DNA of 64,000 bases, from the NCBI GenBank assembly GCA_030065125.1, contig JASJDM010000002.1, positions 124,001 through 188,000 on the forward strand, read 5' to 3'. Below the pieces are notes generated by a model, which saw nothing but the letters and a program-made list of their open reading frames with translations, made no database searches and was not told the origin of the DNA. The position numbers were made by a program, and so were the translations under genes. Source of the DNA: Lysobacterales bacterium (GTDB taxonomy: Bacteria > Pseudomonadota > Gammaproteobacteria > Xanthomonadales > SZUA-38). How positions within the stretch are numbered: position 1 is the stretch's first letter; every line of letters begins with the position of its first letter. Below are positions 1-9,677 of the stretch, in pieces.

Positions 1-256
1 TGGCACCGGCACGCAATGTCTCGTTGCTGAGCGGTTCGAACGGCCGTTGGGAAAAAACCGCGTCCAGAGACAGTCCGAAGTAACTGGCCAGTCGAAATGC
101 CAGGGACAGGCTCAGGTTGTACTGGCGCCGCTCGATGTAGCCGATGGTTTGTGGATGAACTCCTACCGCCTCGGCCAGTTCCTTGCGGGACACGGACCGT
201 TCGGTCCGCAGGAGCTTCAGGCGGTTATAGAACTCGACCTCTTTAGTCGACGTCAT
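1..256 (-). CDS. XRE-family HTH transcriptional regulator (partial, C-terminus beyond window)
   Basis: Minus-strand reading from ATG at 256-254 gives an open frame to the window edge (85 codons). The N-terminus has the layout of a Cro/C1-type helix-turn-helix: RKELAEAVGVHPQTIGYIE at about residues 20-38, followed by a residue stretch typical of the domain end (LSLAFRLASYFGLSLD). Small regulators of this class are commonly paired with a small membrane protein. The start overlaps the end of the upstream membrane-protein gene (243-707) by 14 bp, so the two are almost certainly co-transcribed and translationally coupled. The C-terminal end is missing, so the full length is unknown. The target is probably its own promoter (see 728-766); this is inference. 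Confidence 0.85.
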   Translation of the reverse strand, partial: MTSTKEVEFYNRLKLLRTERSVSRKELAEAVGVHPQTIGYIERRQYNLSLSLAFRLASYFGLSLDAVFSQRPFEPLSNETLRAGA

Positions 257-707
257 GATTGTCCTCCAGCGACCAGGCCGCGATCATCCGCGGCGCCAGG
301 GCGCAGGTGAGGAATGCGAATGCTGCTACGGCAAAGGTCCCGGGGCGATCCAGGTCCAATACGCTGGCTACCGTCACCAGCACGACCATGAACACCAGGG
401 CGAACCCGTAGGCGGTCTTGTAGGCGTTGTTGCGAACGGCCACCTGGTGTTCGTCCAGGCGCTCATCACTGAGTTCGAAGATGCCCCGCAGTGACAGGTT
501 CAGCAGGTGCATGCACAGCCAGTAAGGCAGCGATGCCAGGGCCACGAAGACAATGCGGTCGCCGCCCGCGTTGAGCGCAAGCCCAATAAGGACAGCGGAT
601 AACAGGGTGGCGACCACGATGGGCCGGCGGCGGTTCCGGCGCTGCAGGCGGTCGGCGAAGGCGCTGTTGACCTGGCGGAACATGCGGTCCTGGAGGTTTC
701 CCATCAT
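243..707 (-). CDS. small integral membrane protein, upstream partner of XRE regulator
   Basis: A 154-residue protein with about four hydrophobic segments (roughly residues 29-46, 50-72, 98-118 and 122-143) after a basic, positively charged N-terminus, so it is predicted to sit in the inner membrane. The start is a double ATG (707 and 704) preceded by AGGAAA. It overlaps the following XRE regulator. In bacteria such two-gene units of a short multi-pass protein and a Cro/C1 regulator are common, but the membrane component has no well-established function. I do not recognise a named family with certainty. Confidence 0.75.
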   Translation of the reverse strand: MMGNLQDRMFRQVNSAFADRLQRRNRRRPIVVATLLSAVLIGLALNAGGDRIVFVALASLPYWLCMHLLNLSLRGIFELSDERLDEHQVAVRNNAYKTAYGFALVFMVVLVTVASVLDLDRPGTFAVAAFAFLTCALAPRMIAAWSLEDNHDVD

Positions 708-727
708 TACTGGTATTTCCTGCTTTG

Positions 728-766
728 TGTAGGGTATATACTACATTTTGTTATACAGATATGCAA
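728..766 (-). promoter_or_regulatory. sigma70-type promoter with overlapping inverted repeat (putative operator)
   Basis: On the minus strand TTGCAT (766-761) and TAGTAT (743-738) are separated by exactly 17 bp, a good -35/-10 pair about 30 bp upstream of the ATG at 707. The inverted repeat TGTAG-N8-CTACA (728-745) covers the -10 box. A repressor bound there would block the promoter, and the XRE protein encoded by the same operon is the obvious candidate. The motif is seen; the binding is inferred. Confidence 0.55.
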
Positions 767-784
767 ACTGAGTTGCCTTTTGTG

Positions 785-1028
785 ATCCTGAACTCGATCC
801 CGGATCAGGTCCGGGATGACAGATTGAGGGGCCCTTCGGGCGGTTGTTTGGATTCAGGATCCATCTGAGGTTGGTTTTTCATTAGCTGCGATCGGTGCAT
901 TTACTTGATCAGGGGCTTCGTTGCTGAATCTCCCCGCATTTTTGGATGGAGGCTTCGGCAATGACGATGGATCCTGAATCGAGTTCAGGATGACGTATTA
1001 AGGAGAGCCCTTCGGGCTGTTGTTTGGA
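785..1028. repeat. intergenic region with two degenerate copies of a palindromic dispersed repeat
   Basis: The 517-bp gap between the membrane protein gene and tRNA-Glu has no credible gene. It holds two related units, 785-852 and 970-1028. Each starts ATCCTGAA, contains a palindromic stretch, and ends with a GCCC-TTC-GGGC hairpin followed by GTTGTTTGGA. The motif GGATCCTGAATC...TTCAGGA recurs beside tRNA-Ser at 15555-15573 and 15761-15780. Translations of this region are typical of spurious repeat-derived ORFs. Confidence 0.6.
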
Positions 1029-1048
1029 GTGGCGTCCCCAAGGGGATT
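1027..1048 (-). repeat. 22-bp direct copy of the tRNA-Glu 3' end
   Basis: Positions 1027-1048 are identical to 1223-1244, which cover the CCA end, acceptor strand and part of the T arm of tRNA-Glu plus 3 flanking bases. The copy is in the same orientation, 196 bp downstream of the tRNA. Duplicated tRNA 3' ends are the classic signature of integrase attachment sites, but no integrase lies between the copies. It may be a scar of a lost element or a simple local duplication. Confidence 0.5.
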
Positions 1049-1169
1049 GATTCGTCGCTGCGCTCCTCACCCCTTCGGGGCTGCTTCGCTGCGCTGCGCA
1101 GTCCAAATCGCTGGCGCGATTTGTCGAACCGACAGGGGTTCTCACCCCCTTGGGGTAGTGTCTTTTTGG

Positions 1170-1200
1170 GCAAAAAAAATGCCGTAGCAAGCTACGGCAC
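1170..1200 (-). terminator. rho-independent terminator of the tRNA-Ala/tRNA-Glu transcript
   Basis: On the minus strand a perfect 8-bp stem (GCCGTAGC, loop TT, GCTACGGC; 1198-1181) is followed by a run of eight T residues (1179-1172). It lies 27 bp past the 3' end of tRNA-Glu and so ends the two-tRNA transcript. Confidence 0.85.
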
Positions 1201-1225
1201 CATATTCTTGTTGTTTTTATAAGAG

Positions 1226-1301
1226 TGGCGTCCCCAAGGGGATTCGAACCCCTGTTGCCGGCGTGAAAGGCCGGAGTCCTAGGCCTCTAGACGATGGGGA
1301 C
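1226..1301 (-). tRNA. tRNA-Glu (anticodon TTC)
   Basis: A 76-nt cloverleaf with encoded CCA. The acceptor GTCCCC pairs with GGGGAC, the anticodon stem CCGGC/GCCGG carries the loop with TTC, and the T arm is AGGGG-TTCGAAT-CCCCT. It lies directly downstream of tRNA-Ala on the same strand and probably shares its transcript. Confidence 0.97.
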
Positions 1302-1341
1302 GTATTTCTCTTTTCTTTGGGCGTTCTCTATTTTTAGTTTT

Positions 1342-1417
1342 TGGTGGAGCTAGGCGGGATCGAACCGCCGACCTCTACACTGCCAGTGTAGCGCTCTCCC
1401 AGCTGAGCTATAGCCCC
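1342..1417 (-). tRNA. tRNA-Ala (anticodon GGC)
   Basis: A 76-nt cloverleaf with encoded CCA. The acceptor GGGGCTA pairs with TAGCTCC, including wobble pairs. The anticodon stem ACACT/AGTGT holds GGC, and the T arm is GGCGG-TTCGATC-CCGCC. It is the first tRNA of a tRNA-Ala/tRNA-Glu pair, 40 bp upstream of tRNA-Glu. Confidence 0.97.
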
Positions 1418-1544
1418 GCACAAGGCGCGCAAGATTAAGCAAAGCGGGGGGTAGTGTCAAGGTGTTCTGGAGGGAATTTCCCGGCCTGGCGAAGATTCCT
1501 CGGTTCATGGACCTTGGCAGGTTCATGGACCTTGGCACACGCAC

Positions 1545-1849
1545 GTGCCATCGGCCGGAGGCTGTGAGGGAATCGGAAACCGCGTAATTAATTACCGACC
1601 GCAATTCGTCCATGGAGGGCGGATCTTGCGGATAGACCTTGGCACAGGGATGTGCCAACGGCCGAAGGCCGTGAGTGATTGGGAAATCGCATTTTCCAAT
1701 CACGCCTGCGAGTTGACCATGGACGGTCAATCTCGCGGATCAACAATCATGTGCCAACGGCCGTAGGCCGTGAGTGATTGGGAAATCGCATTTTCCAATC
1801 ACGACCCCAAGTCGCACATGGAAGTGCGATCTTGGCGATCAACAATCAC
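1545..1849. repeat. three tandem structured repeats of about 100 nt
   Basis: The 435-bp gap between tRNA-Ala and the DUF1249 gene is filled mainly by three imperfect copies starting at GTGCCA in 1545, 1652 and 1751 (spacing 107 and 99). Each unit has a GGCCG-NAG-GGCCG/GGCTG hairpin and a second stem. In copies 2 and 3 that stem is TGATTGGGAAAT-CGC-ATTTTCCAATCA. A third stem is built around a conserved CATGGA loop, with arms that differ but stay complementary (TTGACC/GGTCAA in copy 2, TCGCAC/GTGCGA in copy 3). The unit ends ATCAACAATCA in copies 2 and 3. The covarying arms suggest selection on a folded RNA or DNA structure. Confidence 0.7.
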
Positions 1850-1853
1850 AACC

Positions 1854-2393
1854 TCAATCCGGCAATCCGGACTTGCTCATGGCCTCCAGGTCAATTTCCA
1901 CCGGAGTACTGACCTTGGGCCATTCGGACGCCTTCGCGGAGCGGATGGTCTCGAGCCCGTGACCCTGGCGCAGCAGGTATTCCAACCAACGGTCCAGGAA
2001 GCTGTTGGCCCGCCAGCGATGATCCACCACGTCTTCTACCGGCACCAGGGAGCCGACCAGCGGCTGGCTGACGGTGCCGGGATAGCAGTGGGTCGCCTCT
2101 GCCATCTGGGCGTCGTGATAGATGCGCAGATGGGCATCCGGGTCGGCGGTGACCCGCCCTACCCCGTCTTCCATGAAGTAGGTCAGCCGGGCGAAAGTGG
2201 TATAGCGGTGGCGTTCGGTGATTTCCAGGTAAATGGGCAGTTCGCCCGGCACCCGGGAAATCATCCGGTCATGCTCGAGAATGGTGTCGTCGAACAGCAG
2301 CGTGACCTGCCGGTAAATCTCAGCATAGATGTCCATCAGCCGCTCGAACTTCGGCTTGCCGAGGAACTGGTGTTTTTCTTCTCCGACCTCCAT
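1854..2393 (-). CDS. DUF1249 (YqiB-like) protein
   Basis: About 179 residues from ATG 2393. The family core is recognisable: RYTTFARLTYFMED, then LRIYHDAQMAEATHCYP, and a C-terminal FLDRWLEYLLRQGH. This matches the YqiB/DUF1249 pattern (strand-rich middle, RLYHDA-MAEV, WL-YCL-G). The biochemical role of the family is unknown; it is widespread in gammaproteobacteria and probably cytosolic. An upstream TTG at 2447 would add 18 residues that lie partly inside the palindromic element starting at 2432, so I prefer ATG 2393, although no clear Shine-Dalgarno precedes it. The element therefore abuts the promoter region of this gene. Confidence 0.85.
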   Translation of the reverse strand: MEVGEEKHQFLGKPKFERLMDIYAEIYRQVTLLFDDTILEHDRMISRVPGELPIYLEITERHRYTTFARLTYFMEDGVGRVTADPDAHLRIYHDAQMAEATHCYPGTVSQPLVGSLVPVEDVVDHRWRANSFLDRWLEYLLRQGHGLETIRSAKASEWPKVSTPVEIDLEAMSKSGLPD

Positions 2394-2431
2394 GGCAACC
2401 GAGTCTAGCAAGACATCCGCCCCGCCGACCA

Positions 2432-2695
2432 GTGTGCTGCCCCACAAGTTTGTGCCCTGTCAGAGCCCCCAAAATGTGCCAGGACAAGGCGCATTCCGCC
2501 GGCAATGTCTGGACCTTGTCCAGGGATGCAACGTCGGCCTGGCGCATTTTGGGGGCTCCCGCAGGGCGCGCCCCACAAGCCCCGCGGGGGTGTTGCGGCC
2601 CTTGACCATGGAAATACCATGGCGCGGCGGGCCGCGCCTACCCACAGGGCTTGTGGGGACACGCTGACAGGGCACAAACTTGTGGGACAGCACAC
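2432..2695. mobile_element. 264-bp nested-palindrome element (MITE-like)
   Basis: Terminal inverted repeats 2432-2463 and 2664-2695 match at 31 of 32 positions (GTGTGCTG...CCCTGTCAG). Inside are a second inverted pair at 2464-2481/2540-2557 (17/18), with GGACAAGG/CCTTGTCC in its loop, and a third at 2571-2582/2647-2658 (12/12). Within the third pair lie smaller palindromes (CCATGG pair, GGCGCGG/CCGCGCC). There is no transposase-sized ORF and no clear target-site duplication. The architecture suggests a non-autonomous mobile element or a large dispersed palindrome between the DUF1249 and ppsR genes. It fills most of the gap between them. Confidence 0.65.
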
Positions 2696-2767
2696 CAAGT
2701 TGACAAAGCGGAAAATTGAGCTAGCAAGGGCGGACTTGATCGGCCCCGAACCGCCCCGCCCGGGGCT

Positions 2768-3595
2768 CTACAGCCGTTTTTTCTCCATCTTGAACGACAG
2801 CAGGATTTTTCCCGCAATCTCTTCAATGGATGTGCTGGTGGTGTTCAGGCAGGAAATGTCATGCATGCGAAACAGGCCTTCAGCGTCAGCCACTTCCTCC
2901 CGGCACTGACGCAATTCGGCGTATCGGCTGTTGGGCCTGCGCGCTTCGCGGATCTGCTGCAGCCGGTACGGATCAATGGTCAGCCCGAACAGTTTTTCCC
3001 GGTGGGGTTTGAGCCGCGGCGGCAGGTCCAGACTGCCCAGGTCTTCTTCTGTGAGCGGGTAATTGGCCGCCTTGATCCCATAGTGCAATGCCAGGTACAG
3101 GCAGGTTGGAGTTTTGCCGGACCGAGAGACACCGACCAGGATGACGTCCGCGTTCTGATAGTTGATGTCGGCTCCGTCATCATGTTTAAGAGCATAGTTG
3201 GTGGCGTCCATGCGGGACTCGTATTTATGGTAATCGACCAGGCCGTGAGCATGGCCCACCCGGGGTGATCGACTCACGCCCAGCTCGTCTTCAAAGATCC
3301 CAAGAAACGTGTCGAACACGTCCATCACCAGCCCCGGCGACTGGTAGATGATCTCGGATAGCGAGGGATCGACGAACGTACTGATGATAATAGGCCGACT
3401 CTCTCCGCGGTCCGCTTCCTGGCGGATCCTTCCCCGCACCTCCTCAGCTTTTTCCACCGAGTCCACGAACGGGATGCGCACCTGTTTGAAGTCGATCGCC
3501 TCAAACTGCGTGAACAGGCTGTGGCCGATGGTCTCGGCGGTGATACCGGTCCCGTCAGACACGAAAAAAACTGTGCGTTTTGCGTGGCTCGTCAT
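2768..3595 (-). CDS. ppsR: PEP synthase regulatory protein (bifunctional kinase/pyrophosphorylase)
   Basis: 275 residues from ATG 3595, preceded by GAAGG. It is a DUF299-type protein: N-terminal FFVSDGTGITAETIGHSL and a P-loop GVSRSGKT at residues 155-162, followed by TPTCLYLALHYGIKAANYPL. The family controls PEP synthase by ADP-dependent phosphorylation of an active-site-region threonine and by phosphate-dependent dephosphorylation. Its target gene ppsA lies immediately beside it, divergently oriented across a 270-bp intergenic region, as in many proteobacteria. The open frame continues 49 codons upstream, but those residues show no family similarity and fall in the shared promoter region, so I reject the longer start. 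Confidence 0.97.
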   Translation of the reverse strand: MTSHAKRTVFFVSDGTGITAETIGHSLFTQFEAIDFKQVRIPFVDSVEKAEEVRGRIRQEADRGESRPIIISTFVDPSLSEIIYQSPGLVMDVFDTFLGIFEDELGVSRSPRVGHAHGLVDYHKYESRMDATNYALKHDDGADINYQNADVILVGVSRSGKTPTCLYLALHYGIKAANYPLTEEDLGSLDLPPRLKPHREKLFGLTIDPYRLQQIREARRPNSRYAELRQCREEVADAEGLFRMHDISCLNTTSTSIEEIAGKILLSFKMEKKRL

Positions 3596-3865
3596 TCCTT
3601 CACCCCATTTCAGCCTGCCTGGCCAATCCATCACCGGGCCAAGGGCCGGAGCATATCCGGTCAGAGCGGGATTTGACAGCACGAAGACAGGCCGGAGCAC
3701 TGCGGAAAACCACAGGTTCAGGGCCCAAACCGAGGCCGCCACCAGCCAGGAGATCCGGGCTATCCACTAGGTGAATTCAACAGGTGTTATGCGTGGAAAA
3801 ACCGCAGTACCATAGCCTCGCCCTCGGCTGATCATGCCGGGATTTATCAAATTGGGAGACCCACA

Positions 3866-6250
<2,385 letters not shown>

Positions 6251-6259
6251 GCGACTGCC

Positions 6260-6820
6260 CTAACCAGAGGGGGCCACTCCCGCCAGTTCTCCCATGAACT
6301 GGCGGTAGTAGGCCAGCTCGGCAATTGAATCCCGGATATCCTCAAGTGCGAGATGCCGGGTATTTTTCTTGAACCCGCTCATCAGCTCCGGCGACCAGCG
6401 CCGTGCGAGTTCTTTGAGGGTGCTGACGTCCAGGTTGCGGTAATGAAAAAACCGCTCCAGCTCCGGCATCAGCCTGACCATGAACCGCCGGTCCTGACAA
6501 ATGCTGTTACCGCACATGGGTGACGTACTCGCACCCACATGCTGCCGCAGGAAATCCAGGGTCTGCTGCTCGGCTTCGGCTACGGTGAACCGGCTTTCCC
6601 GGACCCGGTCCCACAGCCCGGATTGCCCATGCTGGCGGGTATTCCACGCGTCCATCTGCTGCATGATGGATTCCGGCTGATGGATGGCCACAACCGGCCC
6701 GGCAGCGATCTCTTCCAGGTGCTTGTTGGTGACGATGGTAGCGATTTCGATGATCTGATCGGAGTCGGGGTCCAATCCCGTCATTTCCAGATCGATCCAG
6801 ACCAGGTTCTCCGGATCCAC
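6260..6820 (-). CDS. orn: oligoribonuclease
   Basis: A 186-residue DEDDh 3'-5' exoribonuclease that degrades di- and oligoribonucleotides left by other RNases, including pGpG from c-di-GMP turnover. Exo I is [10 protein letters not shown] (Asp and Glu near residues 10-12). The Exo II region includes [12 protein letters not shown], and Exo III is seen in [12 protein letters not shown] with its His and Asp. Length and motifs are typical. It lies convergent to ppsA and divergent from rsgA, the classic orn/rsgA arrangement of gammaproteobacteria. Confidence 0.97.
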   Translation of the reverse strand: MDPENLVWIDLEMTGLDPDSDQIIEIATIVTNKHLEEIAAGPVVAIHQPESIMQQMDAWNTRQHGQSGLWDRVRESRFTVAEAEQQTLDFLRQHVGASTSPMCGNSICQDRRFMVRLMPELERFFHYRNLDVSTLKELARRWSPELMSGFKKNTRHLALEDIRDSIAELAYYRQFMGELAGVAPSG

Positions 6821-6905
6821 GAATTTTCCTTATGATGTACAGCGTGGCGCATTCTAACAAAGTATGGTGCCTGGCCCGGCCTTCCCGTAAACCGGCGTGG
6901 AGCGA

Positions 6906-7799
6906 ATGAGCGCAAGCCAGGCCCGGGTCATCGTGAGCTACGGGGCGGAGTGCCTGGTCGAAACGCCGGATCAACGCCTGCTTGCCTGCCAGTCCACCCG
7001 CCGTATCGGCAAAACCGTGTGCGGCGACCGGGTTGAGTTTTCCGAAGACGTCCACGGCGGGCGCCTGGAACGCGTACTTCCACGGGACAACAGCTTTCTG
7101 CGCGCCGACCGCCGCGGGAGGCCCCGGGTGGTGGCGGCCAACCTGGACCGGATCATCATCGTCGTAGCGCCAAAGCCTGAGCCGACCCGGGACCTGGTCA
7201 ACCGCTATCTGGTGGCCTGCGAGAACGTCGGTATCGACGCCTTGATCTGTTTGAACAAAGCCGATCTGCTGCGGACAGACCAGGCCGCGGAGGAGGCCTG
7301 GCGGCGCCAGCAGGCGCTCTACCAGGAACTGGGCTATCCGTTTGTCATCTGCAGCGCCAAATCCGACGACGGTCTGACCGCCCTGATGCCGCACCTCGCC
7401 AGCGGTTCAAGCATCCTGGTGGGTCAGTCCGGCGTGGGTAAATCGTCCATCGTCCAACGCCTGATTCCGGACCTGGATCTGCGGACCCGGGAAATTTCAG
7501 CGTCCACCGGCAAGGGGCGCCACACCACCACGGCGACCACCCTTTATCACAGCCCCGGCGGCGGTGACCTGATCGATTCTCCCGGGGTGTGGGAATACGG
7601 TATCTGGACCATGACTGCCGCAGAGGTCTGCCGCGGGTTCATCGAGTTTTCGAATTACCTTGGACAGTGCCGTTTTGACAACTGCGTGCACCGGGTGGAG
7701 CCGGGCTGCGCGGTGGAAGCGGCGGCGGAAGCCGGAGAGATCGACCCATGCCGGCTGGCCTCCTACCGGCGCATTGCCGCCGCCATGGAACCACGCTGA
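6906..7799 (+). CDS. rsgA: ribosome small subunit-dependent GTPase A
   Basis: A circularly permuted GTPase that matures the 30S subunit. Order of parts: N-terminal OB fold, then NKAD (G4), SAKS (G5), GQSGVGKSS (G1), TTTATT (switch I) and DSPG (G3), and a C-terminal zinc-binding domain with CRFDNCVHRVEPGC. I take ATG 6906 as the start because GGAG sits 6 bp upstream; an in-frame GTG at 6897 lacks a ribosome site. About 297 residues. The permuted G-motif order is diagnostic. Divergent from orn. Confidence 0.96.
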   Translation: MSASQARVIVSYGAECLVETPDQRLLACQSTRRIGKTVCGDRVEFSEDVHGGRLERVLPRDNSFLRADRRGRPRVVAANLDRIIIVVAPKPEPTRDLVNRYLVACENVGIDALICLNKADLLRTDQAAEEAWRRQQALYQELGYPFVICSAKSDDGLTALMPHLASGSSILVGQSGVGKSSIVQRLIPDLDLRTREISASTGKGRHTTTATTLYHSPGGGDLIDSPGVWEYGIWTMTAAEVCRGFIEFSNYLGQCRFDNCVHRVEPGCAVEAAAEAGEIDPCRLASYRRIAAAMEPR

Positions 7800-7853
7800 A
7801 ATGTGCGGGTTACGGTCTTTCGAACCGTGGCAATCGTCCCCATCTGAGCCAGT

Positions 7854-8438
7854 ATGAAGTTTTGCAGCACATGCGGTTCGGATCAGTTGGAGACCAGGAT
7901 CCCCGCGGGCGACCAGTTGCCCCGGATAGTTTGCGCCAGCTGCGAGTCCATTCACTACGTCAATCCCAAGGTTGTGGCCGGCTGCCTGCTGACCTGGCAG
8001 GGCCAGATTCTGCTGGCCAGGCGCGCCATTGAACCGCGATACGGCTACTGGACCCTGCCAGCCGGATTCATGGAGCTGAACGAAAACACCGCCCAGGCAG
8101 CGGCCCGGGAGTGCTGGGAGGAGGCTCGGGCGACACCCGCCGAGATGAGCCTGTTCGGCCTGGTGAGCATTCCGCGTATTTCACAGGTCTATGTCATGTA
8201 CCGGGGCACACTGCACAAGGGCGAATATGGCGTCGGCGAAGAAAGCCTGGAAGTGGGACTGTTCGAGCCGGAGGCCATTCCCTGGGATGACATTGCATTT
8301 CCAGTGGTTCGGCACTCACTGAAGCGTTACCTGGAAAATCCGCAGCGCGAAGACGTTTATGACGTGATCATCGATCGCAATACCAACTGGCAGGCACTGG
8401 AAACAGGGGCTGCCGCCATCAAGCAGCAGGCTGGTTAA
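7854..8438 (+). CDS. zinc-ribbon NUDIX hydrolase
   Basis: 194 residues. An N-terminal zinc ribbon (Cys4, Cys7, Cys27, Cys30) precedes a NUDIX domain whose box spans residues 71-93 (GFMELNE...ARECWEEARA). The usual glycine near the end of the box is replaced by arginine. The zinc-ribbon plus NUDIX layout resembles NudC-like and ADP-ribose-type pyrophosphatases; the substrate cannot be assigned from sequence alone. It lies 54 bp downstream of rsgA and just ahead of zapG, so co-transcription is plausible. Confidence 0.9.
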   Translation: MKFCSTCGSDQLETRIPAGDQLPRIVCASCESIHYVNPKVVAGCLLTWQGQILLARRAIEPRYGYWTLPAGFMELNENTAQAAARECWEEARATPAEMSLFGLVSIPRISQVYVMYRGTLHKGEYGVGEESLEVGLFEPEAIPWDDIAFPVVRHSLKRYLENPQREDVYDVIIDRNTNWQALETGAAAIKQQAG

Positions 8439-8458
8439 CCTGGCAAGGAGCACATTCA

Positions 8459-9073
8459 ATGGATCCGATTCTTTCTCACATCCTGGCGGCGATCGCTGGC
8501 GCCCTGGCAGGCGCCGGCCTGATATACCTGATTCTGGGAAGGGGCCAGGGTAGAGGCTCTGCCGCCGCCGTACGGGCGGAGTTTGACCAGTACAAGGAGC
8601 AGGTTGCAGACCATTTCTCCCGCACGGCGTCAGCGGTCAACCAGCTGACCGACAGCTACAAGAGCGTGTTTGACGAACTGCAGGAGGGCGCCAGCCAGCT
8701 GATGGACGAGGACACCCTGCGCCAGCGGCTGGCCCATGACGACGGCGAAGCGATCACTCTCAGCCGTCTGGGCTACAGCGCACAGCCCGCATCCGGCCAG
8801 TCCGCCAGCGAAGAGGCGCCGGCCGGGACGCCGGAACCTGCCCGGGAAGACGCGGCCGAGGCAGCAGGCTCTGGTGCAACTGAACCGGAGTCAGAAAGCA
8901 CCGAAGGCGTGAGCGACGCTTCGGAGACCGAAGCGTCACCTGCCGCCGAACCTTCGACCGACGGCAGTCCCGCGGAGGACACTCCGGACGCAGATGCGGT
9001 GTCCGGATCACAACCCGAGCAGACTGCCGGCTCCGAAGCCGACGCTGAACGAGCCGAGCAGCCGAGGCCCTAA
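8459..9073 (+). CDS. zapG: ZapG/YhcB-family (DUF1043) membrane-anchored envelope/division protein
   Basis: 204 residues from ATG 8459 with AAGGAG upstream. A single N-terminal transmembrane helix (about residues 7-26) is followed by a coiled-coil-like segment with FDQYKEQVADHFSRTASAVNQLTDSYK, the signature of the YhcB family, which links cell division and envelope synthesis. After about residue 110 comes a long low-complexity tail rich in Ala, Glu, Ser, Pro and Thr, longer than in the E. coli protein (about 130 aa). Its stop overlaps the convergent DUF3501 gene by 4 bp. Confidence 0.85.
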   Translation: MDPILSHILAAIAGALAGAGLIYLILGRGQGRGSAAAVRAEFDQYKEQVADHFSRTASAVNQLTDSYKSVFDELQEGASQLMDEDTLRQRLAHDDGEAITLSRLGYSAQPASGQSASEEAPAGTPEPAREDAAEAAGSGATEPESESTEGVSDASETEASPAAEPSTDGSPAEDTPDADAVSGSQPEQTAGSEADAERAEQPRP

Positions 9074-9657
9074 CCCAGGTCCGCCGCCAGCGAGTCCCGC
9101 GAGGCGTCGTCCACGGTGATGGTGTAGTCGTAGTGCAGGTGACGGACGCCAACCCGGATCTGGGCGCCGGCCCGGGCCGCCTCGACGTTGCTATCCGGCA
9201 GCTCAAAGCGCAGGAAGTGGACGGCTGACGTTTTCTCTTCGTTGCTGCGCTCCAGGTCCTCGTCAGCGATGGCGTAGACCCGGTCGAAGTCGCCCACCTG
9301 GACCCAGATCAGGTCCTCGATGCCCTTGAGCAGCTGGAGCTTGGCGCGCCGCTCCTCCACGTCGGGGTACTCCACCATGGCTGTCGCCTTCCAGTTGCTG
9401 CCGTCGGGAATCAGCGGATTGTAGGCATCCAGTTCCTCCTGGATGGCGTCGGCCTCGAAGATCCGCTCGATGCGCAGCATTTCCTGGATCTGGTACTGGA
9501 TGGTCATCCGGTTCTCGAAGATCAGGGTGAGGTTAGGCCCCACGGCAATTCGCCGGCGTTTCTTCTCCTCCATCACCTCCGAGCGCATGCTGTCGCGGAG
9601 ATTGGCATAGTCTTCCAGCTTGTAAAGGTCTGAGTGGGTCAGTTTGCTCTGTTGCAT
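9070..9657 (-). CDS. DUF3501 family protein
   Basis: 195 residues starting at ATG 9657 (MQQSKLTHSDLYKLEDYA). Characteristic DUF3501 features are the charged N-terminus with EEKKRRRIAVGPNLTLIFENRMTIQYQIQEMLRIE and a beta-rich C-terminus. The open frame continues upstream into the neighbouring gene without family similarity. The function is unknown, but genes of this family repeatedly sit in operons with a rubrerythrin and a GlpC/heterodisulfide-reductase-like Fe-S protein, as here. That implies a role in peroxide defence or an associated redox step. It lies 20 bp after the Fe-S protein gene. Confidence 0.88.
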   Translation of the reverse strand: MQQSKLTHSDLYKLEDYANLRDSMRSEVMEEKKRRRIAVGPNLTLIFENRMTIQYQIQEMLRIERIFEADAIQEELDAYNPLIPDGSNWKATAMVEYPDVEERRAKLQLLKGIEDLIWVQVGDFDRVYAIADEDLERSNEEKTSAVHFLRFELPDSNVEAARAGAQIRVGVRHLHYDYTITVDDASRDSLAADLG

Positions 9658-9677
9658 AAGGTCGGTCTCAAATTCCT

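Noticed and set aside
1027..1065. Second tRNA-Glu gene
   Set aside because: Only the 3' 22 bp are present; no anticodon or D arm follows.
909..1190. Minus-strand ORF with HPELDSGS
   Set aside because: It translates the palindromic dispersed repeat; no protein-like composition and no ribosome-binding site.
1350..1730. Minus-strand ORF of 126 codons over tRNA-Ala
   Set aside because: The end reads YSSAGRALHWQCRGRRFDPA, the common artefact of reading through a tRNA-Ala gene; the rest is repeat DNA.
3596..3742. 49-codon N-terminal extension of ppsR
   Set aside because: No family similarity, lies in the ppsR/ppsA promoter region, and ATG 3595 has a good ribosome site.
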